Assembly (NCBI RefSeq): GCF_002093745.1
Contig: NZ_MTSB01000014.1
Coordinates: 1 to 64,000, forward strand
DNA from: Pseudomonas graminis
GTDB taxonomy: Bacteria > Pseudomonadota > Gammaproteobacteria > Pseudomonadales > Pseudomonadaceae
Direction of reading: 5' to 3'
Length of the DNA: 64,000 nt
Part shown: positions 34,563 to 44,005 of the stretch, in pieces
Layout of the letters: every line of letters begins with the position of its first letter
Position numbering within the stretch: position 1 is the stretch's first letter
Notes under the pieces: generated by a model
What the model saw: only the letters and a program-made list of their open reading frames with translations
The model's database searches: none
Told to the model about the DNA's origin: nothing
Translations under genes and position numbers: made by a program

Positions 34563-36569
34563 ATGTCGTTACCCAAGCACCACCTGGAATTGCTCAGCCC
34601 TGCCCGGGACGTGACCATCGCCCGTGAAGCCATCCTGCATGGCGCCGACGCGGTGTACATCGGCGGGCCCAGCTTTGGTGCGCGGCACAACGCCTGCAAC
34701 GAGGTCAGCGACATTGCCGAGCTGGTGACATTCGCCCATCGCTATCACGCGCGAATCTTCACCACGATCAACACCATCCTGCATGACGACGAGCTGGAGC
34801 CAGCCCGCAAGCTGATCCACCAGCTCTACGACGCAGGCGTGGACGCACTGATCGTGCAGGACCTCGGGGTAATGGAGCTGGATATTCCGCCCATCGAACT
34901 GCACGCCAGCACGCAGACCGACATCCGCACCCTGGGCCGGGCCAAATTTCTCGATCAGGCCGGGTTCTCGCAGCTGGTGCTGGCCCGCGAGCTGAACCTC
35001 CAGGAAATTCGTGAAATCGCCCGTGAAACCGATGCCGCCATCGAGTTTTTCATTCACGGCGCGCTGTGCGTGGCGTTCTCCGGCCAGTGCAACATTTCCC
35101 ACGCGCAAAATGGCCGCAGCGCCAACCGTGGCGATTGCTCGCAAGCCTGCCGCCTGCCCTACACGCTCAAGGATGACCAAGGCCGTGTTGTCGCGTTCGA
35201 AAAGCATTTGCTGTCGATGAAAGACAATAACCAGAGCGCCAACTTGCGCGACCTGGTGGATGCCGGCGTGCGCTCGTTCAAGATCGAAGGCCGTTACAAA
35301 GACGCGGGTTACGTCAAAAACATTACGGCCTATTACCGCCAGCGTCTGGACGAGATTCTTGAAGACCGTCCGGACCTGGCGCGTGCGTCCAGCGGCCGCA
35401 CTGCGCACTTCTTCGTCCCGGACCCGGAGAAGACGTTTCACCGTGGCAGCACCGATTACTTCGTCAGCGACCGCAAGATCGACATCGGCGCATTCGACAC
35501 GCCGACGTTTACCGGTCTGGCAGTGGGCACCGTCGAAAAACTCGGCAAGCGGGACCTGATCGTTGTCGCCCACGAGCCGCTGTCCAACGGTGACGGCCTC
35601 AATGTGCAGATCAAGCGCGAAGTGGTGGGCTTCCGGGCCAACATCGCCGAGCTCAAGGGCGAGTTTGAAGAGGACGGTCAGAAGCGCTGGCGCTATCGCG
35701 TAGAGCCGAACGAAATGCCGGCAGGCCTTTCCCGCGTGCGCCCGAACCATCCGCTGAACCGCAACCTGGACCACAACTGGCAGCAGGCGCTGCTCAAGAC
35801 TTCTGCCGAACGCCGCATCGGCATTCAGTGGCAGGTGATGCTGCGTGAAGATCGCCTGAGCCTGAACGCCATCAGCGAAGAAGGCGTGAGCGTGACGGTC
35901 GGGCTGGACGGCCCGTTCGGGGCAGCCAACAAACCCGAGCAGGCGCTGGATCAGCTGCGTGACCTGCTGACTCAACTGGGCACCACGATCTATCACGCTC
36001 AGGACGTCAGACTGGATGCGCCTCAGGCGTTTTTCGTGCCGAACTCGCAGCTCAAGACCCTGCGCCGCGACGCCATCGAAGCGCTGACAGAAGCCCGGGT
36101 CAAGGCGCACCCGCGCGGCGGGCGCAAGGCCGAGACCACCCCGCCACCGGTTTACCCTGAGTCACACCTGTCTTTTCTGGCCAACGTCTATAACCAGAAG
36201 GCCCGTGATTTCTACCACCGTCACGGCGTGCAGTTGATTGATGCGGCGTACGAGGCTCACGAGGAAACCGGCGAGGTGCCGGTGATGATCACCAAACACT
36301 GCCTGCGCTTCTCCTTCAACCTGTGCCCGAAACAGGCCAAAGGCGTGACGGGCGTGCGCACCAAGGTCGCGCCGATGCAACTGGTGCAGGGTGATGAAGT
36401 GCTGACCCTGAAGTTCGACTGCAAGCCTTGTGAAATGCACGTCATCGGCAAGATGAAAGGCCACATCCTCGACCTGCCGCTGCCCGGTAGCGCTGCGGCC
36501 AAGTCAGTGGTCGGGCACATCACGCCCGAAGACCTGCTCAAGACCGCCCGCCAGCGTCATCCACGCTGA
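34563..36569 (+). CDS. rlhA: RlhA, 23S rRNA 5-hydroxycytidine synthase (peptidase U32 family)
   Basis: This 668-residue U32-family protein matches the long YdcP/RlhA branch (about 650 residues) rather than the shorter TrhP/YegQ (about 450). The U32 core is clear: LLSPARDVTIAREAILHGAD, then IEFFIHGALCVAFSGQC and RGDCSQACRLPY at residues 160-200. C-terminal cysteines CLRFSFNLCP (about 580) and CKPCEMH (about 620) complete the set thought to hold an iron-sulfur cluster. RlhA hydroxylates C2501 of 23S rRNA in E. coli; the same activity is inferred here. A single gene, just after the transporter operon. Confidence 0.88.
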   Translation: MSLPKHHLELLSPARDVTIAREAILHGADAVYIGGPSFGARHNACNEVSDIAELVTFAHRYHARIFTTINTILHDDELEPARKLIHQLYDAGVDALIVQDLGVMELDIPPIELHASTQTDIRTLGRAKFLDQAGFSQLVLARELNLQEIREIARETDAAIEFFIHGALCVAFSGQCNISHAQNGRSANRGDCSQACRLPYTLKDDQGRVVAFEKHLLSMKDNNQSANLRDLVDAGVRSFKIEGRYKDAGYVKNITAYYRQRLDEILEDRPDLARASSGRTAHFFVPDPEKTFHRGSTDYFVSDRKIDIGAFDTPTFTGLAVGTVEKLGKRDLIVVAHEPLSNGDGLNVQIKREVVGFRANIAELKGEFEEDGQKRWRYRVEPNEMPAGLSRVRPNHPLNRNLDHNWQQALLKTSAERRIGIQWQVMLREDRLSLNAISEEGVSVTVGLDGPFGAANKPEQALDQLRDLLTQLGTTIYHAQDVRLDAPQAFFVPNSQLKTLRRDAIEALTEARVKAHPRGGRKAETTPPPVYPESHLSFLANVYNQKARDFYHRHGVQLIDAAYEAHEETGEVPVMITKHCLRFSFNLCPKQAKGVTGVRTKVAPMQLVQGDEVLTLKFDCKPCEMHVIGKMKGHILDLPLPGSAAAKSVVGHITPEDLLKTARQRHPR

Positions 36570-36578
36570 TCGGTTAAA

Positions 36579-36596
36579 GGGGGCCGGCTCGCCCCC
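36579..36596. terminator. GC-rich hairpin after rlhA
   Basis: GGGGGC-CGGCTC-GCCCCC lies between the convergent rlhA and acetyltransferase genes. There is no T run, so termination is only inferred. Confidence 0.4.
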
Positions 36597-36609
36597 GCCC
36601 TCTTACGTG

Positions 36610-37104
36610 TTACAGCACGCGCTCCATGTGCGTGGTGTTCCACACCGGGTCGCTTTCCACGTCGGTCACGGCAAAGCCCTGCTTTTCCCAAAAGCGGATG
36701 GCGCCGGGTAAAAACGGGTGGGTGTGCAGGTACAAAACCTCGATATCATCCGCCTCGGCATGCACCCAAAGCGCCTGACACAGGCGACTGGCCAGCCCGT
36801 CACCGCGAAACTCAGGCATGACGTACAGCCTCACGATCTCCACGGTCCTGCGGCCCGAGTAGTCGAGCTGCGGGAAGCGATGGTCGAACGGCAGATAGCC
36901 CACGGCAGCGATGATTTGCTCGTCACAGCGGGCAATCAGAAACTTTCCGTCCTTGCCACTCAGATAAACCTGCTCGAAACCGGCCAGGTCAGGCGGCACG
37001 GTCACGGTGTCGAGCAAAGGAAATATCTCGGCGCGGGCGCGCATGACGAAATCGACGGTTTGCGGGATGTCGGCGGGCTGTACTTCGGTGATGCTGATCT
37101 TCAT
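36610..37104 (-). CDS. GNAT family N-acetyltransferase
   Basis: This is a 164-residue single GNAT domain. The acetyl-CoA site lies in VEIVRLYVMPEFRGDGLASR (the V/I-x-x-L-Y-V then R-G-x-G-A/L motif), the preceding strand is IIAAVGYLPF, and a C-terminal FWEKQGF motif is present. The substrate is unknown. It is transcribed alone toward rlhA; upstream lies the second copy of the long repeat. Confidence 0.9.
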   Translation of the reverse strand: MKISITEVQPADIPQTVDFVMRARAEIFPLLDTVTVPPDLAGFEQVYLSGKDGKFLIARCDEQIIAAVGYLPFDHRFPQLDYSGRRTVEIVRLYVMPEFRGDGLASRLCQALWVHAEADDIEVLYLHTHPFLPGAIRFWEKQGFAVTDVESDPVWNTTHMERVL

Positions 37105-37275
37105 GGCTACTGGCCTGGCTGAGTTGACGCAGGGTAATACAAAAGTTGCGCCAGACTGGAGTGAGCCAGCTGACTCTCGCTACTGCTCTGTTTTACAAAA
37201 TCCCCGATGCCCTCGTGAAACGGTACTCAGACCTCGACGAATCTCGTTCCCACGCTCCGCGTGGTATTGCATTTC

Positions 37276-37572
37276 GTGACGCTCCGCGTCACACAGCGGT
37301 TCTGCGATGTCAGTGATGTTCGTTCACGGCTCAAGGCACCTTTTCGCCCCTCGGCGACTCACTTTGAAGGGGCCAAAGTGAGCAAAGCCCCTGGCTCCGT
37401 TTCCGGCCCGACTTCGTCGGGTTCCTTCGCCCTGCCACTGATCCGGGGGTCGCCGCAACGGGCCATCCATGGCCCGGTGCGGCTAGCCTGGCGTCCTGCC
37501 AGGCTACCCCCGGATCAGCGCCAGGACTCAGCCGTCACTTACGTCGCACTCTGCGTCGTCAGTGCCATCGCG
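37276..37572 (-). repeat. Long dispersed repeat, copy B (inverted relative to copy A)
   Basis: This is the reverse complement of copy A at 26281-26564, about 11 kb away. The 81-bp core is identical. Copy B has an extra stretch of about 15-20 nt (an AACCCGACGAAGTCGGG-type hairpin region) after the core. It begins with the REP-like hairpin GTGACGCTCCGCGTCAC; just outside it is CCCACGCTCCGCGTGG, another REP-like unit at 37249-37264. Confidence 0.85.
37438..37518. repeat. 81-bp cloverleaf-forming core, copy B
   Basis: It has the same three-stem fold as 26335-26415, identical over all 81 bp in reverse orientation. The outer stem is CTGATCCGGGGGT with ACCCCCGGATCAG. Confidence 0.8.
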
Positions 37573-38040
37573 ATAAAAAAGCGCTTTGACTATCGTGCCG
37601 ACGCTCTGCGTCGGTACGCCCTTCTGGACGCTCTGCGTCCGATCTTGAGTGTGCCTGACGCGGGGCGTGATCTCGACCGCATTTGAAGCAGCGAACAGGC
37701 CATACGCACCAATCCAAGGCAATAACCGGAGCGGACTGTCCCGGCATGTTGCCCCGCAAACACCGCTATACCGCAGCCAGAAGGCCCCAACCACAAACTG
37801 GCACATCCTCTGCATAACCCTGAATAGCCCCACCATGAATGTGGTCGGGCTTGCCCCGGCGGATCGAAGCAGATCGCTAGTCTCGCAGAGACCGAAGGGC
37901 GACTCAGGTGCATCCGGCAACGTGGCTCGATGGCACCCCGAACACCCCATAAGAGAACAGGCAAAGGCGCCTGGAACCGAAAGGTTCCGGGCGCTTTTTT
38001 TTTGCTTTGAAAACCTGATTGGCCTCGGCCGGGACTCGCT
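37573..38040 (+). promoter_or_regulatory. nirB upstream/leader region
   Basis: This 468-bp gap runs from the repeat to nirB. It contains GACGCTCTGCGTC-type REP remnants up to about 37640, then about 300 bp with several small stem-loops, for example GCCC(C)ACCA-TGAATG-TGGT(C)GGGC near 37830 and GATC-GAAGCA-GATC near 37862. It ends in the attenuator at 37967-38003. The promoter was not resolved by eye. Nitrate-responsive antitermination is inferred. Confidence 0.4.
37967..38003 (+). terminator. Intrinsic attenuator immediately upstream of nirB
   Basis: A 12-bp stem (GCGCCTGGAACC with GGTTCCGGGCGC, one G-U pair) with a GAAA tetraloop is followed by nine T. It ends 37 nt before the nirB ATG and no gene ends just before it, so it must act as a leader attenuator rather than a gene-end terminator. 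Confidence 0.85.
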
Positions 38041-40599
38041 ATGAACACAGTCTTCCCCCTCAACGATGTAAAAACCCTGATCGTCGTCGGCAACGGAATG
38101 GTCGGGCATCATTGCGTCGAGCAGTTGATCGCAGGCGGCGCCCTTGAGCGCTATCGCATTCATGTGTTCGGCGAAGAAGCACAGCGTGCCTATGACCGCG
38201 TGCATCTGTCCGAATACTTCACCGGCCGCGATGCCGAATCGCTGGCCATGAGCGAAATGTCTGTCTACGAGCAGGCAGGCCTGACCTTGCACCTCGGCGT
38301 TCCTGTGCTGGAGATTGACCGCGACCGTCACGAGATCATCACCGCCGAAGGTTGCTTCAGCTACGACAAGCTGATCCTCGCCACCGGTTCCTACCCTTTC
38401 GTGCCGCCGATTGAAGGCGCACAGGGCAACTCGCGGCTGGTCTATCGCACACTCGAAGACCTGGACAACATCCGTTACGCCGCCACCAAGGCACGGCGCG
38501 GCGTGGTGGTCGGTGGTGGTTTACTGGGGCTGGAAGCGGCCAACGCCCTGAAGTCTCTCGGGCTTGAAGCGCACGTGGTCGAGTTCGCCCCGCGCCTGAT
38601 GCCGGTGCAGTTGGACGATCATGGCGGTGCCGCGTTGAAGGCGCGCATCGAAGCGCTGGGCGTCGGCGTGCATCTGTCACGCGCCACACAGTCGATCAGT
38701 GACGGCAAGCAATATCGCTACCGCATGAACTTTGCCAATGACGAATTTCTTGAAACCGATTTGATCGTGTTTTCTGCCGGCATCCGCCCGCAGGATGCGC
38801 TGGCTCGTCAGTGCGAACTGCAACTGGGCCCACGCGGCGGTGTTGAGATCGACGAACACTGCCGCACCAGCGACGCCGACATCTACGCGATTGGCGAGTG
38901 CGCGGCGTGGAACGGCAGCGTGTTCGGCCTCGTGGCACCCGGCTATCAAATGGCCCGTGGCGTGGCAGCGCAATTGTGCGAAAAAGACACCGAACCGTTC
39001 TTCGGCGCCGACATGTCCACCAAGCTCAAACTGCTGGGCGTGGATGTCGGCTCCATCGGTGACGCGCATGGCGCACTGGCCGGTGCAGTGAGCTATCGCT
39101 ACATCGACGAAGCCACCGCCAGCTACCGCCGACTGGTCGTTTCGGCCGACGGAAAACAGGTACTCGGTGCCGTGCTGGTCGGCGACAACAGCTATTACGA
39201 CACGCTGCTGCAATACGCTCAGAACGGCATCACCCTGCCCGCCGATCCCTCGAGTCTGATCCTGCCGCGCGGCGAAGGCGCGCCAACGCTGGGCGTCGAT
39301 GCGTTGCCTGCGACCGCGACGGTGTGTTCCTGCCACAACGTCAGCAAAGGCTCGATCTGTTCGGCCATCGATAACGGCTGCACCGACCTCGCCGGCATCA
39401 AGGCCTGCACCAAGGCCGCGACCGGTTGCGGCGGTTGCACGGCGTTGCTCAAGCAGGTTTTCGAGCACGAACTTGTCGCCCGAGGCGTCGCGGTCGACAA
39501 GAGCCTGTGCGAACACTTTGCCTACACCCGCCAGGAGCTTTACTCGATGGTGCGCGTCGAGGGCATCGAAACCTTCGAGGCACTGCTGACCCGTCACGGC
39601 AAAGGCGCCCACGGCTGCGACATCTGCAAGCCTGCAGTCGGCTCGATTCTCGCGTCGTGCTGGAACCGTCCGATCACCGAGCCTTCGCTGGTGCCGTTGC
39701 AGGACACCAATGACACGTTCATGGCCAACATGCAGAAGAACGGCACCTACTCGGTGGTGCCGCGCATTCCGGGCGGCGAAATCACCCCGGACGGGCTGAT
39801 CGCAATCGGTGCAGTGGCCAAGAAATACGACCTGTACACCAAAATCACCGGTGGTCAGCGCATCGACCTGTTCGGTGCGCAACTGCATGAACTGCCGGAC
39901 ATCTGGAGCGAACTGATCGCCGCCGGTTTCGAGACCGGTCATGCCTACGGCAAATCGACCCGCACCGTGAAGTCCTGCGTCGGCAGCACCTGGTGCCGCT
40001 ATGGCGTGCAGGACAGCGTCGCGATGGCATTGCGCATTGAGGACCGCTACAAGGGCTTGCGCTCGCCGCACAAGCTCAAGTTTGCGGTGTCCGGTTGCAC
40101 CCGCGAATGCGCTGAAGCACAGAGCAAAGACGTCGGTGTCATCGCCACCGAGAACGGCTGGAACCTGTACCTGTGCGGCAACGGCGGCATGCGCCCGCGT
40201 CATGCCGAACTGTTTGCCACCGACCTGGATGACGAAACGCTGATCCGCTACATCGACCGCTTCCTGATGCTCTACATCCGCACCGCCGACAAGCTGCAAC
40301 GCACATCAGTCTGGCGAGAAACACTGGAAGGCGGCCTGGACTACCTCAAGGCGGTGATCCTCGACGACAGTCTGGGCCTGGCCGAAGAGCTGGAAGCGCA
40401 GATGCAACTGGTGGTCGACCGCTACGAATGCGAATGGGCCAATGCGCTCAAGGACCCGGAGAAACTCAAGCGTTTCCGCACATTCGTCAACGATGGCCGA
40501 AGCGATCCCGACGTGCAGTTCGTCAAGGAGCGCGCCCAGCGGCGCCCGGCAAAACCTGAAGAACTGGCGCTTATTCCGTTGTTCAAGGAGGTGGTGTAA
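38041..40599 (+). CDS. nirB: Assimilatory nitrite reductase large subunit
   Basis: This 852-residue NAD(P)H-nitrite reductase large subunit has these domains in order: an FAD/NAD-binding oxidoreductase (about 10-320; IVVGNGMVGHHCVEQL, VVVGGGLLGLEAANAL), a BFD-like [2Fe-2S] domain (about 428-480; CSCHNVSKGSIC, CTKAATGCGGC), a ferredoxin-like half domain, and the siroheme/[4Fe-4S] domain with Cys ligands in SCVGSTWCRYG (about 645) and SGCTRECAEAQ (about 685). All cofactor Cys are present. It reduces nitrite to ammonium in the cytoplasm. The start follows the attenuator, and nirD overlaps by 1 nt. Confidence 0.95.
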   Translation: MNTVFPLNDVKTLIVVGNGMVGHHCVEQLIAGGALERYRIHVFGEEAQRAYDRVHLSEYFTGRDAESLAMSEMSVYEQAGLTLHLGVPVLEIDRDRHEIITAEGCFSYDKLILATGSYPFVPPIEGAQGNSRLVYRTLEDLDNIRYAATKARRGVVVGGGLLGLEAANALKSLGLEAHVVEFAPRLMPVQLDDHGGAALKARIEALGVGVHLSRATQSISDGKQYRYRMNFANDEFLETDLIVFSAGIRPQDALARQCELQLGPRGGVEIDEHCRTSDADIYAIGECAAWNGSVFGLVAPGYQMARGVAAQLCEKDTEPFFGADMSTKLKLLGVDVGSIGDAHGALAGAVSYRYIDEATASYRRLVVSADGKQVLGAVLVGDNSYYDTLLQYAQNGITLPADPSSLILPRGEGAPTLGVDALPATATVCSCHNVSKGSICSAIDNGCTDLAGIKACTKAATGCGGCTALLKQVFEHELVARGVAVDKSLCEHFAYTRQELYSMVRVEGIETFEALLTRHGKGAHGCDICKPAVGSILASCWNRPITEPSLVPLQDTNDTFMANMQKNGTYSVVPRIPGGEITPDGLIAIGAVAKKYDLYTKITGGQRIDLFGAQLHELPDIWSELIAAGFETGHAYGKSTRTVKSCVGSTWCRYGVQDSVAMALRIEDRYKGLRSPHKLKFAVSGCTRECAEAQSKDVGVIATENGWNLYLCGNGGMRPRHAELFATDLDDETLIRYIDRFLMLYIRTADKLQRTSVWRETLEGGLDYLKAVILDDSLGLAEELEAQMQLVVDRYECEWANALKDPEKLKRFRTFVNDGRSDPDVQFVKERAQRRPAKPEELALIPLFKEVV

Positions 40600-40985
40600 T
40601 GAACTCGACCGAAACAGCATTCGCTGAACAAAACGCATGCGCTGTACAGCATCAACACTGGAACGCCTTGTGCGCACGCAAGGACCTGGTCGCCAACTCA
40701 GGTGTTGTGGCCTGGCTGGACGGCAAGCAGATCGCGCTCATCTACCTGCCTGAGGCAGCAGAGGGCGAACAGCTCTTTGCCATCGACAACCGCGACCCGA
40801 AATCCGGGGCCAATGTGATCGGGCGCGGGCTGATCGGCCAGATCGGCGGTGAGCTGGTCATTGCGTCGCCGTTGTACAAGCAGCACTTTCGCCTCCACGA
40901 CGGCAGCTGCATCGAGTACCCGGAGCAGCGCCTGGACGTCTGGCCGGTGCGCCTGAATGACGAACAGGTCGAGATCGCGGTCTAG
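40599..40985 (+). CDS. nirD: Assimilatory nitrite reductase small subunit
   Basis: This 128-residue Rieske-fold protein is of the NirD family, which lacks the [2Fe-2S] ligands of true Rieske proteins. Features are WLDGKQIALIYLPEAAEGEQ, LFAIDNRDPKSGANVIGRGL, and YEYPEQRLD-like HFRLHDGSCIEYPEQRLDVW. The ATG overlaps the nirB stop (TAATG) and GGAGG lies upstream, inside nirB. Nitrate reductase does not follow directly; the next genes face the other way. Confidence 0.93.
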   Translation: MNSTETAFAEQNACAVQHQHWNALCARKDLVANSGVVAWLDGKQIALIYLPEAAEGEQLFAIDNRDPKSGANVIGRGLIGQIGGELVIASPLYKQHFRLHDGSCIEYPEQRLDVWPVRLNDEQVEIAV

Positions 40986-41000
40986 CGTGCAGGCCTGTCG

Positions 41001-41034
41001 GCCACAGCCTGATCGTTGCGGATCAGGTTGTGGC
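41001..41034. terminator. Hairpin between convergent nirD and hydrolase genes
   Basis: GCCACAGCCTGATC and GATCAGGTTGTGGC pair around GTTGCG with one G-U pair. No long T run follows. It lies in the 66-bp gap between two convergent stops. Confidence 0.6.
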
Positions 41035-41051
41035 GTTACATGCTTCGCGGC

Positions 41052-42050
41052 TTACTTGAGTTCGGACACCAGCGAAGCATTGAAGCCTGCCGGGTCTTCC
41101 ATCTGCGGGGCATGGCCCATGCCTTTGAACTCTACGAGTCTGGCGCCCGGAATCATCTGCGTGACCTGCTTGCCCAACACGTTGTAGTGACCGATCTTCG
41201 CCTTGACCTCTGGCGGCGCAATGTCGCTGCCGATGGCGGTGGTGTCGACATCGCCGATCATCAACACCGTTGGCACCTGCAACTTCGGAAATTCGTAGAA
41301 CACCGGCTGGGTGAAAATCATGTCGTAGATCAGCGCCGAGTTCCAGGCAACGATCTTGTGACCCGGCCCCCTGTTCAGACCGGCCAGCATGTCCACCCAC
41401 TTGTCATACTCCGGCTTCCAGCGCCCGTCGTAGTAGGTTTTCTGTTCGTAGGCGCGAATGCCTTCGGCGGTGGTCTTCAGTTCGCGCTCATACCATTGAT
41501 CTACGCTGCGATACGGCACACCCAGCGCCTTCCAGTCTTCCAGACCAATAGGGTTGACCATCACCAGCTTTTCGGTCTGTTTCGGGTACATCAGCGCGTA
41601 CCGGGTGGCCAGCATCCCGCCGGTGGAATGACCGATCACTGACACCTTGTCGACCCCCAGCTTTTCAAGCAGCGCATGGGTGTTCATCGACAGTTGCTGG
41701 AAGCTGTACTGATAGTGCTCCGGTTTGGTCGAAGTGCAGAAACCGATCTGATCCGGCGCAATGACGCGATAGCCCGCCGCACTCAAGCCCTTGATGGTGT
41801 CTTCCCACGTGGCGGCGCAGAAGTTCTTGCCATGCATCAAGACCGCGGTGCGGCCGTTGGCTTTGCCTGTGGGTTTCACGTCCATGTAACCCATTTCCAG
41901 AGACTGGCCCTGCGAATCGAACGGAAACTTCATCAACGGGTGAGGATAGGCGAAACCTTCCAGTTGCTGACCGTATCCGGGCGTGTCGGCCAGGGCCGTG
42001 GCTGACAGTGTCAGAGACATCAACATACCGGCAATCTTTGCAGCCCGCAT
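41052..42050 (-). CDS. Exported alpha/beta hydrolase
   Basis: This 332-residue protein has a signal peptide (about 1-21, SLTLSATALA). The alpha/beta hydrolase fold shows the oxyanion region LMHGKNFCAATWE, nucleophile Ser in VSVIGHSTGGM, acid residue in LMIGDVDTTA and His in FKGMGHAPQMEDP. The catalytic triad is complete. The ATG at 42050 is decided by AGGAGG 8 nt upstream. It is divergent from a LysR gene that may control it. The substrate is unknown; family members include haloalkane dehalogenase-like and ester hydrolases. Confidence 0.88.
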   Translation of the reverse strand: MRAAKIAGMLMSLTLSATALADTPGYGQQLEGFAYPHPLMKFPFDSQGQSLEMGYMDVKPTGKANGRTAVLMHGKNFCAATWEDTIKGLSAAGYRVIAPDQIGFCTSTKPEHYQYSFQQLSMNTHALLEKLGVDKVSVIGHSTGGMLATRYALMYPKQTEKLVMVNPIGLEDWKALGVPYRSVDQWYERELKTTAEGIRAYEQKTYYDGRWKPEYDKWVDMLAGLNRGPGHKIVAWNSALIYDMIFTQPVFYEFPKLQVPTVLMIGDVDTTAIGSDIAPPEVKAKIGHYNVLGKQVTQMIPGARLVEFKGMGHAPQMEDPAGFNASLVSELK

Positions 42051-42295
42051 AAGGGGCACCTCCTGTAAATGGAATCAGATGCTTGAACCGCTGTACTGCA
42101 TGCGGCAGACCTGCAAGTAGACCCTGTTTCCCACAACAGATTCGCCCCTTTCCTACCAATAGAACCGTAAGCAGACGTTTCGTCATACAGCCCCCGCCAA
42201 GGCAAATCGCTGGACGCCTCACGCCGTGCTTGCCTAGACTGAGCCGTCCGTTACGGGCCGTCGTGGCCAGCAGGGTCTGATGCCAAGGAATAGCA

Positions 42296-43225
42296 ATGAA
42301 CCGAAATGAACTGCGCAAGGCTGACATCAACCTGATGGTGGTCTTCGAGACCTTGATGCAGGAACGTAACGTGACCCGTGCAGCGGAAAAACTGTTTCTT
42401 GGCCAACCCACGATCAGCGCGGCGTTGAACCGTCTGCGCAGTCAGCTCAATGACCCGCTGTTCATCCGGGTCGGCCATCGCATGGAGCCGACCGCTCGCG
42501 CCCATGAAATCCTCAAGCACCTCACCCCCGCGCTGGACGCCATGTCCACTGCGCTGAGCCTGACCACCGATTTCGAGCCTTCGGTCAGCAAGATGACCTT
42601 CCGCATCGGCTTGAGCGATGACGTGGAGTTCGGCTTGCTGCCGGCCATGCTCAAGGCCATTCGCCAGGAAGCACCAGGGGTGGTGATCGTGGTCAAGCAC
42701 GTCGACTACCTGAATATCTCCGAAGTATTGATGTCCGGCGACATTACCGTCGGCGTCTGCCTGACTCGCGAGCTGCCGGCCAATGCCAAGCGCAAGACGC
42801 TGCGCAACGTGCAGCCACGCCTGGTGCGCGCCGACAAACCTTCCGGGCCTATGAGCATGGACGAATACTGCTCACGCCCACACGTGGTGGTGTCGCACGT
42901 GGCGAGTGTCAGCAGTTTTGCGGATGAGTGGCTGACCGCACTGGGTCGCAAGCGTCAGGTGGTGCTGTCGGTGCCGCAATTCACGACGCTGCCCGCGCTG
43001 ATGGCCGGCACTGACCTGATCTCGGGTTTGTCCGACTACGCGGCCAAGGCCATGAGCGCGCTGGGTTTGCTGTATGACGAACCGCTGCCCTTCCCCACAC
43101 CAGGGCTGGACCTGTCGATGACATGGCTGAGCGTGATGGACAGCGATCCTGCCGAGCGCTGGTTGCGCGACAGGATCGAGGAATTCATGGGCGAGCGCCG
43201 TGAGACGCCCGCCCTGACAGGCTGA
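42296..43225 (+). CDS. LysR family transcriptional regulator
   Basis: This is a 309-residue LysR protein. The HTH reads NLMVVFETLMQERNVTRAAE and LGQPTISAALNRLRSQLNDP, the NodD/LeuO-like subtype with the phrase DPLFIRVGHRMEPTARA. An effector domain follows. It is divergent from the periplasmic hydrolase gene across about 245 bp, so that gene is the likely target. Its stop abuts the pstB stop with no spacer. Confidence 0.9.
   Translation: MNRNELRKADINLMVVFETLMQERNVTRAAEKLFLGQPTISAALNRLRSQLNDPLFIRVGHRMEPTARAHEILKHLTPALDAMSTALSLTTDFEPSVSKMTFRIGLSDDVEFGLLPAMLKAIRQEAPGVVIVVKHVDYLNISEVLMSGDITVGVCLTRELPANAKRKTLRNVQPRLVRADKPSGPMSMDEYCSRPHVVVSHVASVSSFADEWLTALGRKRQVVLSVPQFTTLPALMAGTDLISGLSDYAAKAMSALGLLYDEPLPFPTPGLDLSMTWLSVMDSDPAERWLRDRIEEFMGERRETPALTG

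Positions 43226-44004
<779 letters not shown>

Positions 44005-44005
<1 letters not shown>

Noticed and set aside
34569..36110. Long minus-strand frame opposite rlhA
   Set aside because: Antisense shadow of rlhA with no domain or signal.
37820..37880. Paired ANTAR hexaloop hairpins in the nirB leader
   Set aside because: Two small hairpins have six-base loops, but the loops TGAATG and GAAGCA do not both carry A1 and G4, so they are mentioned only as candidates and not called as a motif.
38677..40299. Long minus-strand frame opposite nirB
   Set aside because: It lies wholly inside a clear nirB gene, carries no domain or ribosome binding site, and reflects third-position GC bias.
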